Source: Agrococcus jejuensis (lineage in GTDB: Bacteria > Actinomycetota > Actinomycetes > Actinomycetales > Microbacteriaceae). From it: a stretch of DNA of 64,000 nucleotides. The stretch's first letter is position 1; each line of letters starts with the position of its first letter. Under the pieces are notes generated by a model. The model was given only the letters and a program-made list of their open reading frames with translations. It made no database searches and was not told where the DNA came from. Of the stretch, positions 53,488-62,043 are shown piece by piece. The stretch is taken from assembly GCF_900099705.1 (NCBI RefSeq), contig NZ_LT629695.1:930001-994000 (forward strand), given 5' to 3'. The position numbers and the translations under genes are program-made.

Positions 53488-53514
53488 CAGCCGCGACGCG
53501 AGTACCCTCGACAG

Positions 53515-55026
53515 GTGCCCGACCCCGACGACCAGACGCCTGCGAGCCTCGATCCCGACGACCTCGCGACGGCGCTGCGCGTGCTGCAGGAGGCGGAGGG
53601 CCTCGCCGAGGACGACCCCGACCTCGTGACGATCAAGCGCGCCGCGTGGCTGCTGCAGAAGCGGCTCAAGAAGACGCGGCGCGAGGCGAAGACGTGGGCC
53701 GAGCGCAAGGCCGACCGCGCCGTCATCGAGGCGACCGCCACCGGCTCGCCCATGCGCATCGACGACGAGACGAAGGGCATCCCGCTCGTCTCGAATGCCA
53801 CGGGCGCGTTCGCGGGCGAGCTGCGCAAGGCGCGCGGCTGCTACATCTGCAAGCGCGAGTACACGCTCGTCGACGCGTTCTACCACGGGCTCTGCCCCGA
53901 GTGCGCGGCCCGCAGCCACGCGAAGCGCGACCAGCGCACCGACCTCACGGGCAAGCGTGCGCTGCTCACGGGCGGCCGCGCGAAGATCGGCATGTACATC
54001 GCGCTGCGGCTGCTGCGCGACGGCGCGCACACCACGATCACGACGCGCTTCCCCAAGGATGCGATGCGGCGCTTCGCGCAGATGGAGGATGCGAGCGACT
54101 GGATCCATCGGCTGAAGATCGTCGGCATCGACCTGCGCGACCCCACGCAGGTCGTCGCGCTCGCCGACGACGTCGCCGCCGCCGGGCCGCTCGACATCCT
54201 CATCAACAACGCCGCTCAGACGGTGCGCCGCTCCCCCGGCGCCTACTCGGCGCTCGTCGACCAGGAGTCGGCGCCGCTGCCGACCGACCTCGCGCTGCCC
54301 GAGATGACGACGTTCGACGGCATCTCGTCGGTGCATCCCGCATCCATCGCCGGAGCGCTCGACGGCCACGCGACGCCGCACCACGAGGGTGAGTCGCTCG
54401 AGCACGCCATGGCGGTGCACACGGCGGCGTCGATGACGGCGCTCGCGCTGCGCGCCGGCCACGCGAGCCTCGACGCGCACCTCGCGGGCACGGCCGTCGA
54501 CGCCGGCGGCCTGCTGCCCGATCTGCAGACGACGAACTCGTGGACGCAGACGGTCGAGCAGGTCGACGCGCTCGAGATGCTCGAGGTGCAGCTGTGCAAC
54601 GCGACGGCGCCGTTCCTGCTCGTGTCGCGCCTGCGCGCCTCGATGCGCGCCGCGGTGCAGGCGGGCGCGCGCCGTGCGTACGTCGTGAACGTGTCGGCGA
54701 TGGAGGGCCAGTTCGGCGGCCGCCGGTACAAGGGCGCCGGACACCCGCACACGAACATGGCGAAGGCGTCGCTCAACATGCTCACCCGCACGAGCGGGCC
54801 CGAGATGTTCGAGACCGACCGCATCCTCATGACCGCGGTCGACACCGGATGGATCACCGACGAGCGCCCGCATCAGGAGAAGCTGCGCATCGCCGCCGAG
54901 GGGTGGCACGCACCGCTCGACCTCGTCGACGGCGCCGCGCGCGTGTACGACCCGATCGTGCGCGGCGAGGCCGGCGAGGACCTCTACGGCGTCTTCCTCA
55001 AGGACTACGGCAAGGCGCCCTGGTAG
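53515..55026 (+). CDS. Short-chain dehydrogenase-like protein with N-terminal zinc-ribbon region
   Basis: A 503-residue protein. Residues 10-75 look like an alpha-helical, charged region. A CYICK...CPEC pair (Cys109, 112, 127, 130) suggests a zinc ribbon. A Rossmann SDR domain follows (ALLTGGRAKIGMYIALRLLRDG, ILINNAAQTVRRSP, VVNVSAMEGQF). At the YxxxK site the sequence is HTNMAKASLNML: Thr takes the place of the catalytic Tyr while Lys remains. I do not know the substrate. The GTG start lies six bases behind a TACCCT box (leaderless). Confidence 0.82.
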   Translation: MPDPDDQTPASLDPDDLATALRVLQEAEGLAEDDPDLVTIKRAAWLLQKRLKKTRREAKTWAERKADRAVIEATATGSPMRIDDETKGIPLVSNATGAFAGELRKARGCYICKREYTLVDAFYHGLCPECAARSHAKRDQRTDLTGKRALLTGGRAKIGMYIALRLLRDGAHTTITTRFPKDAMRRFAQMEDASDWIHRLKIVGIDLRDPTQVVALADDVAAAGPLDILINNAAQTVRRSPGAYSALVDQESAPLPTDLALPEMTTFDGISSVHPASIAGALDGHATPHHEGESLEHAMAVHTAASMTALALRAGHASLDAHLAGTAVDAGGLLPDLQTTNSWTQTVEQVDALEMLEVQLCNATAPFLLVSRLRASMRAAVQAGARRAYVVNVSAMEGQFGGRRYKGAGHPHTNMAKASLNMLTRTSGPEMFETDRILMTAVDTGWITDERPHQEKLRIAAEGWHAPLDLVDGAARVYDPIVRGEAGEDLYGVFLKDYGKAPW

Positions 55027-55027
55027 G

Positions 55028-55423
55028 TCACCAGTCGCGCGACGCGAGCACGCAGAACTCGTTGCCGTCGGGGTCGGCGAGCACCGTCCACGGCACGTCG
55101 CCCTGACCGACGTCGATGCGCGTCGCGCCGAGCGCCTCGAGGCGCGCGAGCTCGGCGTCGCGGTCGTCGCTCGTGTGCGGCGCGAGGTCGATGTGGAGGC
55201 GGTTCTTGCCGGTCTTCTCGTGGTCGACCTTCACGAACACGAGGCCGGGCGGCGTCTGATGGAACGTGAGCTTCGGGCCGATCTCGTCGGCCCACCTGGG
55301 GATGATCACGAGCTCGTCGTCGGCCTCGTGCACGATCTGCCAGTCGAGCGCCTCGCCCCACCAACGGCCGAGGCGTGCGGGATCGGTCGTCTCGACGACC
55401 ACGGTGTACCAGCGCAGCGGCAT
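55028..55423 (-). CDS. VOC-superfamily protein
   Basis: A 131-residue protein with the VOC fold: WYTVVVETTDPARLGRWWGEALDW, NRLHIDLAPHTSDDRDAELARL and WTVLADPDGNEFCVL. Relatives with WW..LDW..V starts are often called glyoxalase-like domain proteins of unknown substrate. It lies 60 bp behind the ECF sigma factor gene on the same strand, so it may share its operon. It is convergent with the SDR gene, one base apart. Confidence 0.85.
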   Translation of the reverse strand: MPLRWYTVVVETTDPARLGRWWGEALDWQIVHEADDELVIIPRWADEIGPKLTFHQTPPGLVFVKVDHEKTGKNRLHIDLAPHTSDDRDAELARLEALGATRIDVGQGDVPWTVLADPDGNEFCVLASRDW

Positions 55424-55483
55424 CGCGGCTCCTTCCGTCGTCCACGACGGTAGACCTCGGGGCAGGCGGCGTCGAGGGCGCGA

Positions 55484-56782
55484 TCAGCGCGCCGTCGCCG
55501 CCTTCGCCAGCAGCACGGCCCGCTCGGTCGCGTTGCGCGTGCGCCGAGCAGCCTCCTCGAGCGCCGCGCGCGCCTCCTCCGTGCGCCCGAGTCGCGCGAG
55601 CAGCTCGCCGCGCACCGACGGCACGAGGTGGTGGCCCGCGAGGCGCCCGGATGCCTCGATGGCGTCGGCGATCGCGAGCCCGGCCTCCGGACCGTCGGCC
55701 ATCGCGACGGCCACGGCGCGGTTGAGCTCGACGATCGGCGACGGCCCGGCGGTCAGCAGCCCGTCGTAGCACTCGACGATCGCGCGCCAGTCGGTGTCCT
55801 CGAAGCGGCGCGCGATGGCGTGCTGCTCGGCGATGGCCGCCTGCTGCGCGTAGATGCCGCGGCCGATGCGCACGGCGTCGGCGCGCTCGAGCGCCGCGCG
55901 GCCGCGGGCGATCGCGCCGCGATCCCAGCGCGCGCGGTCCTGGTCGGCGAGCAGCACGGGCTCGCCGTGCGCGTCGAGGCGCGCGGGCATGCGCGCCGCC
56001 GTGAGCTCCATGAGGGCGACGAGGCCGTGCACCTCGGGCTCGCGCGGCAGCATCGCCTGCAGCGCCCGGCCGAGCCGCAGCGCCTCGCGCACGAGCTCGC
56101 CGCGCATGAGGCCGTCGCCCGCCGTCGCCGCGTGCCCCTCGGTGAAGACGAGGTAGATGCACGCGAGCACGGCGGGCAGCCGCTCGGGCAGCGCGTCGGC
56201 CTCCGGCAGCTCGAACGCGGCACCGGCATCCGCCAGCGCGCGCTTCGCCCGCACGATGCGCTGCTGGATCGTGGCGGGCGCGACGAGGAAGGCGGCGGCG
56301 ATCTCATCGGTCGAGAGACCTGCGACGGTGCGCAGCGTGAGCGCGACGCGCGCCTCGGGGCCGAGCACGGGGTGGCAGGCGATGAGCATGAGCCGCAGCT
56401 GGTCGTCGAGCGACGACTCGAGGTCCCACGGCACGGCGTCGGCGGCGTCGGCCTGCTCGAGCTCGAGGTCGTGGGCGATGGATGCGACGCGGGCGTCGAG
56501 GCGCTCGCGCCTGCGCCAGTGGTCGATGGCCTTGCGCTTCGCGACGGCCGTGAGCCACGCGCCGCCGTTGGCCGGCACGCCGTCGGCGGGCCACTGCCGC
56601 AGGGCGTCGGCGAGCGCCTCCTGCGCGAGGTCCTCGGCGAGGGCGAAGTCGCCGACGTGGCGCGTGAGCGTCGTGACGATGCGGCGCGCCTCGATGCGCC
56701 ACACGGCGGCGACGGCGCGACGCGCGGCATCCCCGGCGGCGTCGTCGCCTGCCGGGGATGCCTCGCGGTCGGGGCCGGTCAC
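55484..56782 (-). CDS. ECF sigma factor, ECF42 type with C-terminal extension
   Basis: A 432-residue sigma factor: sigma-2 domain (HVGDFALAEDLAQEALADALRQW, about residues 40-110), sigma-4 (LRTVAGLSTDEIAAAFLVAPATIQQRIVRAKR, about 150-205), then a ~200-residue TPR-like extension (LPAVLACIYLVFTEGHAAT, LNRAVAVAMADGPEAGL). This long extension and an upstream DGPF gene define the ECF42 group, which has no classical anti-sigma factor. The GTG start overlaps the stop of the DGPF gene (GTGA), so both are translated together. Confidence 0.9.
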   Translation of the reverse strand: MTGPDREASPAGDDAAGDAARRAVAAVWRIEARRIVTTLTRHVGDFALAEDLAQEALADALRQWPADGVPANGGAWLTAVAKRKAIDHWRRRERLDARVASIAHDLELEQADAADAVPWDLESSLDDQLRLMLIACHPVLGPEARVALTLRTVAGLSTDEIAAAFLVAPATIQQRIVRAKRALADAGAAFELPEADALPERLPAVLACIYLVFTEGHAATAGDGLMRGELVREALRLGRALQAMLPREPEVHGLVALMELTAARMPARLDAHGEPVLLADQDRARWDRGAIARGRAALERADAVRIGRGIYAQQAAIAEQHAIARRFEDTDWRAIVECYDGLLTAGPSPIVELNRAVAVAMADGPEAGLAIADAIEASGRLAGHHLVPSVRGELLARLGRTEEARAALEEAARRTRNATERAVLLAKAATAR

Positions 56783-57210
56783 GCCTGCTCGGCGGCCTTC
56801 CGCTCGCCCTCGGCGCGCCACTCCTTCTCCTTCTGGATCCACTCGTTGTCGGGGTCGAAGTCCGACTCGTCGGTGACCCGACGCACCTCGAGCTTCGATC
56901 CGGGACCGAGCGGGCAGCGCTTCGCCCACTCCGCGGCCTCCTCCTTCGACGACACCTGCAGGATCCAGAAGCCGTTGAACAGCTCCTTGATCTCGCCGTA
57001 GGGACCGTCGGTGACGAGCGCGGGCGTCTCGTCGAAGTCGACGACGAAGCCCTCGGATGCGTCGGCGAGGCCGTCGCCGCCCACGAGCACGCCCGCCTCG
57101 ATGAGCGACTCGTTGTAGCGGCCCATCGCGGCGATGACCTCGTCGAAGTCGATGTCCTTCGACGCCTCGATGGCCTCGGCGGTGCTGCGCATGATGAGCA
57201 TGTACTTCAT
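56779..57210 (-). CDS. DGPF/YCII-domain protein, ECF42 partner
   Basis: A 143-residue YCII-fold protein (KYMLIMRSTAEAIEAS at the start) with the DGPF-type motif VTDGPYGEIKELFNGFWI near residue 68. The charged C-terminal 30 residues (WIQKEKEWRAEGERKAAEQA) look helical. DGPF proteins accompany ECF42 sigma factors and are their best-known target genes; the biochemical role is unknown. The start is 49 bp behind a CGTCGA-N17-CGACGTC promoter motif. Confidence 0.9.
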   Translation of the reverse strand: MKYMLIMRSTAEAIEASKDIDFDEVIAAMGRYNESLIEAGVLVGGDGLADASEGFVVDFDETPALVTDGPYGEIKELFNGFWILQVSSKEEAAEWAKRCPLGPGSKLEVRRVTDESDFDPDNEWIQKEKEWRAEGERKAAEQA

Positions 57211-57259
57211 GGGTCCGATCCTCTCGGGTGCGGGGCCGTCGGTCGACCCTCTCATCCAG

Positions 57260-57289
57260 GACGTCGTGCACCCTGGGCACGAGTCGACG
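57260..57289 (-). promoter_or_regulatory. Predicted ECF42-type promoter of the DGPF-sigma operon
   Basis: The minus strand reads CGTCGA (57284-57289), 17 bases, CGACGTC (57260-57266), 49 bp before the start codon. A motif with the same spacing and 12 of 13 identical bases precedes the second DGPF gene. It resembles the TGTCGA/CG[AT]C motif I recall for ECF42. Confidence 0.8.
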
Positions 57290-57350
57290 GCGACTCCGGA
57301 ACGCGCATCCCGGGCGTGTCGCGCGTGCGGATCCGTGGTTCGATCGATGC

Positions 57351-58190
57351 ATGATCCCCTCCGCGTCGGACCTGCCCGCGCTCGTCGCCGAGCTCGCGGC
57401 GTGGCAGCGCGACGACGCGGCCCTGCAGCTGCACCCCGGCGACCTCGGCTGGCAGCAGCGCCTCGGCGCCGAGGCGCTCGCCGGCTCGCTGCGCACGTGG
57501 CACCGCGACGGCGCGCTCGTGGCGCTCGGCATGCTCGACGGGCCGGTGCTGCGCATCGCGATCGAGCCACACCTGCAGGTCGACGTCGCGACGGCCGAGG
57601 CAATCGCCGCAGACCTCGCAGACGGGCTCGCCGAGGCGAGCAGCATCGAGGCGTCGACCGACGCCGTGCTGCACGACGTGCTCGCCGCGCGCGGCTGGAC
57701 ACCCGACGAGGCCTGGCAGCCGCTGCGCCGTGACCTCGCCGCGCCGGTGCCGCCGCTCGCCGACGGCCTGCGCATCGAGCTCGTCGACGCCGCGACTGCC
57801 GACGAGCGCGTCGCCGTGCACCGCGCGTCGTTCGACGGCGGCTCGTTCGACACGGATGCATGGCACGCGATGGCCGCGGGCCCGGCCTACGCGGATGCGC
57901 GCTGCCTGCTCGTGCGCGACGCCGGCGGCACGGCTGTCGCTGCGGCGACGGTCTGGTCGGCCGGCGCGGGACGCCCGGGCGTGCTCGAGCCGCTCGGCGC
58001 GCACCGCGACCATCGCGGCCGCGGGCTCGGCACCGCGATCGCCGTCGCATCCGCGATCGTGCTGCGCGACCTCGGCGCGTCGAGCGCGCTCGTGTGCACG
58101 CCGTCGTCGAACGTGCGCGGCATCGCCACCTACCGGTCGGCGGGCTTCGCCGACCTGCCCGAGCGCACCGACCGGCGCCGGCCGGCCTGA
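57351..58190 (+). CDS. GNAT-family N-acetyltransferase
   Basis: A 279-residue protein. The C-terminal half (about 135-279) is a GNAT domain with the acetyl-CoA loop LGAHRDHRGRGLGTAIAVAS and C-terminal NVRGIATYRSAGFADLPERT. The N-terminal 130 residues (WQRDDAALQLHPGDLGWQQR) are often a decayed GNAT-like module in such proteins. The substrate is unknown. It is divergent from the ECF42 operon with a 140 bp gap. Confidence 0.85.
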   Translation: MIPSASDLPALVAELAAWQRDDAALQLHPGDLGWQQRLGAEALAGSLRTWHRDGALVALGMLDGPVLRIAIEPHLQVDVATAEAIAADLADGLAEASSIEASTDAVLHDVLAARGWTPDEAWQPLRRDLAAPVPPLADGLRIELVDAATADERVAVHRASFDGGSFDTDAWHAMAAGPAYADARCLLVRDAGGTAVAAATVWSAGAGRPGVLEPLGAHRDHRGRGLGTAIAVASAIVLRDLGASSALVCTPSSNVRGIATYRSAGFADLPERTDRRRPA

Positions 58191-58204
58191 CGCGAGTCGG
58201 CGCG

Positions 58205-59206
58205 CTAGCTCGCCGCAGCGTCCGCGCGCTCGGCCGGCGCCGCGCCCTTCGGCGGGCGACGCGACCAGAACGACGCGAGCAGCGAGCCCGACACGTTGTG
58301 CCACACCGAGAAGATCGCGGCGGGCACGGCGGCCTCCGGCGTGAAGTGCGTGCGCGCGAGGCCCGCGGCGAGGCCGGAGTTCTGCATGCCGACCTCGACC
58401 GACACCGCGCGACGTGCGGGCTCCTCGAGGCCGACGGCGCGGGCGGCGACGTAGCCGAGCGCGAGGCCGACGCCGTTGAGCACGACGACGATGCCGAGGA
58501 TCGCGAGCCCCGACGCGAGGATCGTCGCGGCCGAGCCCGACACGACCGCGAGCACCACGAGCGTGATGCCGATCACCGACACGAGCGGCATCCATTCGAC
58601 GATCCGCTCGACGAAGCGCGGCAGGAAGCGGCGCAGCAGCAGGCCGACGACGATCGGCACGATGACGATCTGCACGATCGACACGAAGAGACCGACCGGG
58701 TCGACGGGCAGGTAGCTGCCGGCGAGCCACAGCACGAGCAGCGGCGTGATGACGGGCGCGACGAGCGTCGACACAGTCGTCATCGCGACCGAGAGGGCCG
58801 TGTCGCCCTTGGCGAGGAAGACCATGACGTTCGACGCCGTGCCGCCGGGTGCGGCGGCGACGAGGATGACGCCGACCGCGATCGCCGGGTCGAGGTCGAG
58901 CACCGTCACGAGCGCGAAGCCCGTGAGCGGCATGATGATGAACTGCGCCAGGATGCCGATCACGAGCGCGAACGGCTTGCGGGCGACGATGCCGAAGTCG
59001 CTGCCGCGCAGCGTCATGCCCATGCCGAGCATGATGACCATGAGCAGCGGGTTGACCCACGCGCCGAGCCACGTGAACGGCGCGGGCACGAGCACCGCGA
59101 GGGCGCCGGCGGCGAGCACGACGAGCGGGAACCACGTGCCCGCGATGCGTCCGACCCTCGCTCCCGTCGACTCGGGTGCTGCGGCTGCGGGGTCGTGCGC
59201 GGGCAT
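58205..59206 (-). CDS. Bile acid:sodium symporter (BASS)-family transporter
   Basis: A 333-residue membrane protein with nine or ten spans. NPLLMVIMLGMGMTLRGSDF, VILVAAAPGGTASNVMVFLAKGD (crossover motif with Gly/Asn) and SVEVGMQNSGLAAGLARTHF match the YocS/PanS-like BASS family. Such proteins carry organic anions with Na+; family members include pantoate, pyruvate and bile acid carriers. The substrate is not known here. The N-terminus is Ala/Pro-rich and cytoplasmic. Confidence 0.92.
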   Translation of the reverse strand: MPAHDPAAAAPESTGARVGRIAGTWFPLVVLAAGALAVLVPAPFTWLGAWVNPLLMVIMLGMGMTLRGSDFGIVARKPFALVIGILAQFIIMPLTGFALVTVLDLDPAIAVGVILVAAAPGGTASNVMVFLAKGDTALSVAMTTVSTLVAPVITPLLVLWLAGSYLPVDPVGLFVSIVQIVIVPIVVGLLLRRFLPRFVERIVEWMPLVSVIGITLVVLAVVSGSAATILASGLAILGIVVVLNGVGLALGYVAARAVGLEEPARRAVSVEVGMQNSGLAAGLARTHFTPEAAVPAAIFSVWHNVSGSLLASFWSRRPPKGAAPAERADAAAS

Positions 59207-59311
59207 GCGGATGCTCCTCGTCGGTCGGTGGGGGACGCCACGACGATACCGACGTGCGCATCCCGAGCCCGACAGACGTCCCTCCCGCTCCCTGAGGAGC
59301 GGTCTTCCCGG

Positions 59312-59674
59312 TCAGGCGGGCAGGTCGGCGTCGCCGTGGATGCGCCGCACCTCGAGGTGCATGCCGGCGGCGAGCGGCGCGTCGGCGGCGAGGGCGGTGG
59401 CGGCGGCGAGGTCGGCGGCCTCGACGATCCAGAACCCGTTGAAGAGCTCCTTGATCTCCCCGTACGGCCCGTCGGTCACCATCGGCGGCACCCCACCGAA
59501 GTGCACGACCGCTCCGCGGGAGGGCGCATCCAACCCCACGGCGGTGACGAGTGCCCCAGCGGCCTCGAGGCGATCGTTGTACGCCCCCATGGCCGCCATC
59601 ATCGTCTGGACGTCCCCGTCTCGCCGCTCGATCGCGGCGGCGTCGTCATCTCGCATGATGAGCATGAACTGCAT
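59312..59674 (-). CDS. DGPF/YCII-domain protein, orphan paralogue
   Basis: A 120-residue YCII protein (QFMLIMRDDDAAAIERRDGD). It shares VTDGPYGEIKELFNGFWI without change with the DGPF protein 2.5 kb away, so the two are paralogues. There is no sigma gene beside it, but a TGTCGA-N17-CGACGTC motif lies 46 bp before the start, at nearly the same distance as for its paralogue. It probably belongs to the same ECF42 regulon. Confidence 0.88.
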   Translation of the reverse strand: MQFMLIMRDDDAAAIERRDGDVQTMMAAMGAYNDRLEAAGALVTAVGLDAPSRGAVVHFGGVPPMVTDGPYGEIKELFNGFWIVEAADLAAATALAADAPLAAGMHLEVRRIHGDADLPA

Positions 59675-59846
59675 GTCGATCAGTCTCCTCGTCCGGGCTG
59701 CCCACTGCATCCCTCACCAAGACGTCGAACGAGCCCCCGAGAGATCGACACGACACGAAGTTCCCCTCCAGAGGACCTCGGCGGCCGCCGCTCGCGAAGC
59801 GAGCGCCAGCCGCCGCAGCCCCACCGCCCGCGCGAGGCCGAGCGCC
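59675..59846. other. Gap upstream of the orphan DGPF gene
   Basis: It contains the predicted ECF42 promoter (59721-59750) and a hairpin cgctcgcgaagcgagcg (59789-59805), followed by cgccgcagccccacc, which matches the conserved block beside the other hairpin elements. There is no gene. Confidence 0.65.
59721..59750 (-). promoter_or_regulatory. Predicted ECF42-type promoter of the orphan DGPF gene
   Basis: The minus strand reads TGTCGA (59745-59750), 17 bases, CGACGTC (59721-59727), 46 bp before the start codon. The spacer differs completely from that of the first copy, so the match is not from recent duplication of the whole region. Confidence 0.8.
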
Positions 59847-59972
59847 GATCGCGCGGGGACGTCGCGGGGTGTCGAGTTACGCAGACGACCGGAGGGGGTC
59901 GCGGACGCTAGTCCGCGACCCCCTCCGGTCGTCTGCGTTGTCTGAGCTGAGGAGCGACGTCCCCGCGCGATC
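59847..59972 (-). repeat. Covarying long-hairpin 3'-end element, copy I
   Basis: Outer stem gatcgcgcggggacgtcgc / gcgacgtccccgcgcgatc, perfect over 19 bp. The majority T-A pair is C-G here. Inner stem 27 bp (cgcagacgaccggagggggt...), with a changed tip GGAC-GCTA-GTCC instead of GGCC-GCCA-GGCC, again with both sides changed. It lies 15 bp behind the guaA stop codon in the gene's sense. Confidence 0.92.
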
Positions 59973-59987
59973 AGCGCGGAGCCACCA

Positions 59988-61559
59988 CTACTCCCATTCG
60001 ATCGTCCCCGGAGGCTTCGACGTGACGTCGAGCACGACGCGGTTCACTTCCTCGACCTCGTTCGTGATCCGGTTCGAGATCTTCGCGAGCACGTCGTAGG
60101 GCAGGCGCGTCCAGTCGGCGGTCATGGCGTCCTCGGACGACACGGGTCGCAGCACGATGGGGTGCCCGTAGGTGCGGCCGTCGCCCTGCACGCCGACGGA
60201 GCGCACGTCGGCGAGCAGCACGACGGGGCACTGCCAGATGTCGCCGTCGAGGCCGGCGGCGGTGAGCTCGGCGCGGGCGATGGCGTCGGCGCGGCGGAGG
60301 GTGTCGAGGCGGTCCTCGGTGACCTCGCCGATGATGCGGATGCCGAGGCCGGGGCCGGGGAACGGCTGGCGGCCGACGATGACCTCGGGCAGGCCGAGCT
60401 CGCGGCCGATGGCGCGCACCTCGTCCTTGAAGAGGGCGCGCAGCGGCTCGATGAGCTGGAACTGCAGGTCGTCGGGCAGGCCGCCCACGTTGTGGTGCGA
60501 CTTGATGTTGGCGGTGCCGGTGCCGCCGCCGGACTCGACGACGTCGGGGTAGAGCGTGCCTTGCACGAGCCAGCGGATGGGCTCGCCGTCGGCGGCGGCC
60601 TCGGCGACGAGGTCGCGCTCGGCCTGCTCGAACGAGCGGATGAACTCGCGGCCGATGATCTTGCGCTTCGTCTCGGGGTCGGTGACGCCGGCGAGCGCGG
60701 TGAGGAACTGCTCGCGCGCGTCGACGGTGACGAGGCGCACGCCGGTGGAGGCGACGTAGTCCTGCTCGACCTGCTCGCGCTCGTCCTGCCGGAGCAGGCC
60801 GTGGTCGACGAAGATGCAGACGAGCTGGTCGCCGACGGCCTTGTGCACGAGGGCTGCGGCGACGGCGGAGTCGACGCCGCCGGAGAGGCCGCAGATGACG
60901 CGGTCGGTGCCGACCTGCTCGCGGATGCGCTGCACCTGCTCGTCGATGATGCTGCCGGAGTCCCAGTCGCCGGCGAGGCCTGCGATGTCGTGGAGGAACG
61001 ACTCGAGCACGCGCTGGCCGTGCTCGGAGTGCTTGACCTCGGGGTGCCACTGCACGCCGGCCATCTTCCGCTCGCGGTGCTCGAAGGCGGCGACGGGGGT
61101 GTCGACGGTGGAGGCGAGCACCTCGAACCCCTCGGGGGCGGTGGCGACGGCGTCGCCGTGGCTCATCCACACGGTCTGCGCGTCGGGCTGGCCGGCGAGC
61201 AGGGTGCCGGCGTCGCCGACGGTGACGGCGGTGGAGCCGTACTCGCGGTTGCCGGTGCGGGCGACGGTGCCGCCGAGCTGGGCGGCCATGACCTGGAAGC
61301 CGTAGCAGATGCCGAACGTCGGGATGCCGAGCTCGAGGATGGCGGGGTCGAGGCGCGGGGCGCCCTCGGCGTAGACGGAGGAGGGGCCACCGGAGAGCAC
61401 GATGGCGGCGGGCGACTTGGCGCGCACCTCGTCGGCGGTGATGGTCGACGGCACGATCTCGGAGTACACGTCGGCCTCGCGCACGCGGCGGGCGATGAGC
61501 TGCGCGTACTGGGCGCCGAAGTCGACGACGAGGACGGGACGCTGGGAGGTGTCGGCCAT
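59988..61559 (-). CDS. guaA: GMP synthase (glutamine-hydrolysing)
   Basis: Converts XMP to GMP with ATP and glutamine. The 523-residue protein has the class I amidotransferase domain (GGPSSVY, the nucleophile in [10 protein letters not shown], and [11 protein letters not shown]), the ATP pyrophosphatase P-loop [21 protein letters not shown], and the dimerisation domain ending KPPGTIEWE. The start ATG at 61559 is supported by family N-termini ([20 protein letters not shown]). It is followed 15 bp later by hairpin element I. Confidence 0.98.
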   Translation of the reverse strand: MADTSQRPVLVVDFGAQYAQLIARRVREADVYSEIVPSTITADEVRAKSPAAIVLSGGPSSVYAEGAPRLDPAILELGIPTFGICYGFQVMAAQLGGTVARTGNREYGSTAVTVGDAGTLLAGQPDAQTVWMSHGDAVATAPEGFEVLASTVDTPVAAFEHRERKMAGVQWHPEVKHSEHGQRVLESFLHDIAGLAGDWDSGSIIDEQVQRIREQVGTDRVICGLSGGVDSAVAAALVHKAVGDQLVCIFVDHGLLRQDEREQVEQDYVASTGVRLVTVDAREQFLTALAGVTDPETKRKIIGREFIRSFEQAERDLVAEAAADGEPIRWLVQGTLYPDVVESGGGTGTANIKSHHNVGGLPDDLQFQLIEPLRALFKDEVRAIGRELGLPEVIVGRQPFPGPGLGIRIIGEVTEDRLDTLRRADAIARAELTAAGLDGDIWQCPVVLLADVRSVGVQGDGRTYGHPIVLRPVSSEDAMTADWTRLPYDVLAKISNRITNEVEEVNRVVLDVTSKPPGTIEWE

Positions 61560-61571
61560 CGGGTCCTTCCG

Positions 61572-62000
61572 TTAGGAGGCGGCTGCCTGCTGCTCGAGCG
61601 TGACGAGCTCGGCTTCGGCGATGCGGTGGATGCGGCGCTCGACGATGAACGACAGCAGCGGCACGACGCCGCCTGCCGCCATCGCGAGGAGTCGGAGGAA
61701 CGGCCAGCGCAGCAGCAGGAAGAGCCGGAAGTTCGAGATGAGGTACACGACGTAGACCCAGCCGTGCACGATGAGCACGACGCGCGAGAGGTTGATGCCG
61801 GTGGTGGCGCCGTCGGGCACGAGGCCGATGAAGCCTGTCGAGCCGAACGCCTCGATCTCCATGTGGAAGCCGTACTTGGCGACCATCTCGACGACGACGA
61901 GCAGCAGCAGCACGCCGGTGACGTACGCCATCACGCGGTAGAAGGCCAGTGCGCTGCGAATCTGCGGGATCTGCTGGACGGGCCTGGGCACGTGCTCCAT
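61572..62000 (-). CDS. DUF3817-domain membrane protein
   Basis: A 142-residue protein with three or four spans (RVMAYVTGVLLLLVVVEMV, VLIVHGWVYVVYLISNF, and FLRLLAMAAGGVVPLLSFI followed by ERRIHRIAEAE). FYRVMAYVTG and VHGWVYVVYL are typical of DUF3817. The start is ambiguous: ATG at 62000 overlaps a TAGGAT box, while the in-frame GTG at 61991 lies seven bases behind that box, as expected for a leaderless transcript. The function is unknown; placement next to guaA and surf1 is common in this family of bacteria. Confidence 0.85.
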   Translation of the reverse strand: MEHVPRPVQQIPQIRSALAFYRVMAYVTGVLLLLVVVEMVAKYGFHMEIEAFGSTGFIGLVPDGATTGINLSRVVLIVHGWVYVVYLISNFRLFLLLRWPFLRLLAMAAGGVVPLLSFIVERRIHRIAEAELVTLEQQAAAS

Positions 62001-62043
62001 CCTACCGGCGGTGGATGCCGCCGATCGCCGCCCGCTGGCGGCG

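Noticed and set aside
59847..59972. Simple rho-independent terminators as full explanation for the hairpin elements
   Set aside because: There is no T-tract. Conserved single-strand blocks and a second, outer stem go beyond a terminator, and copies C and E do not follow a gene end in sense. Termination may still be one effect.
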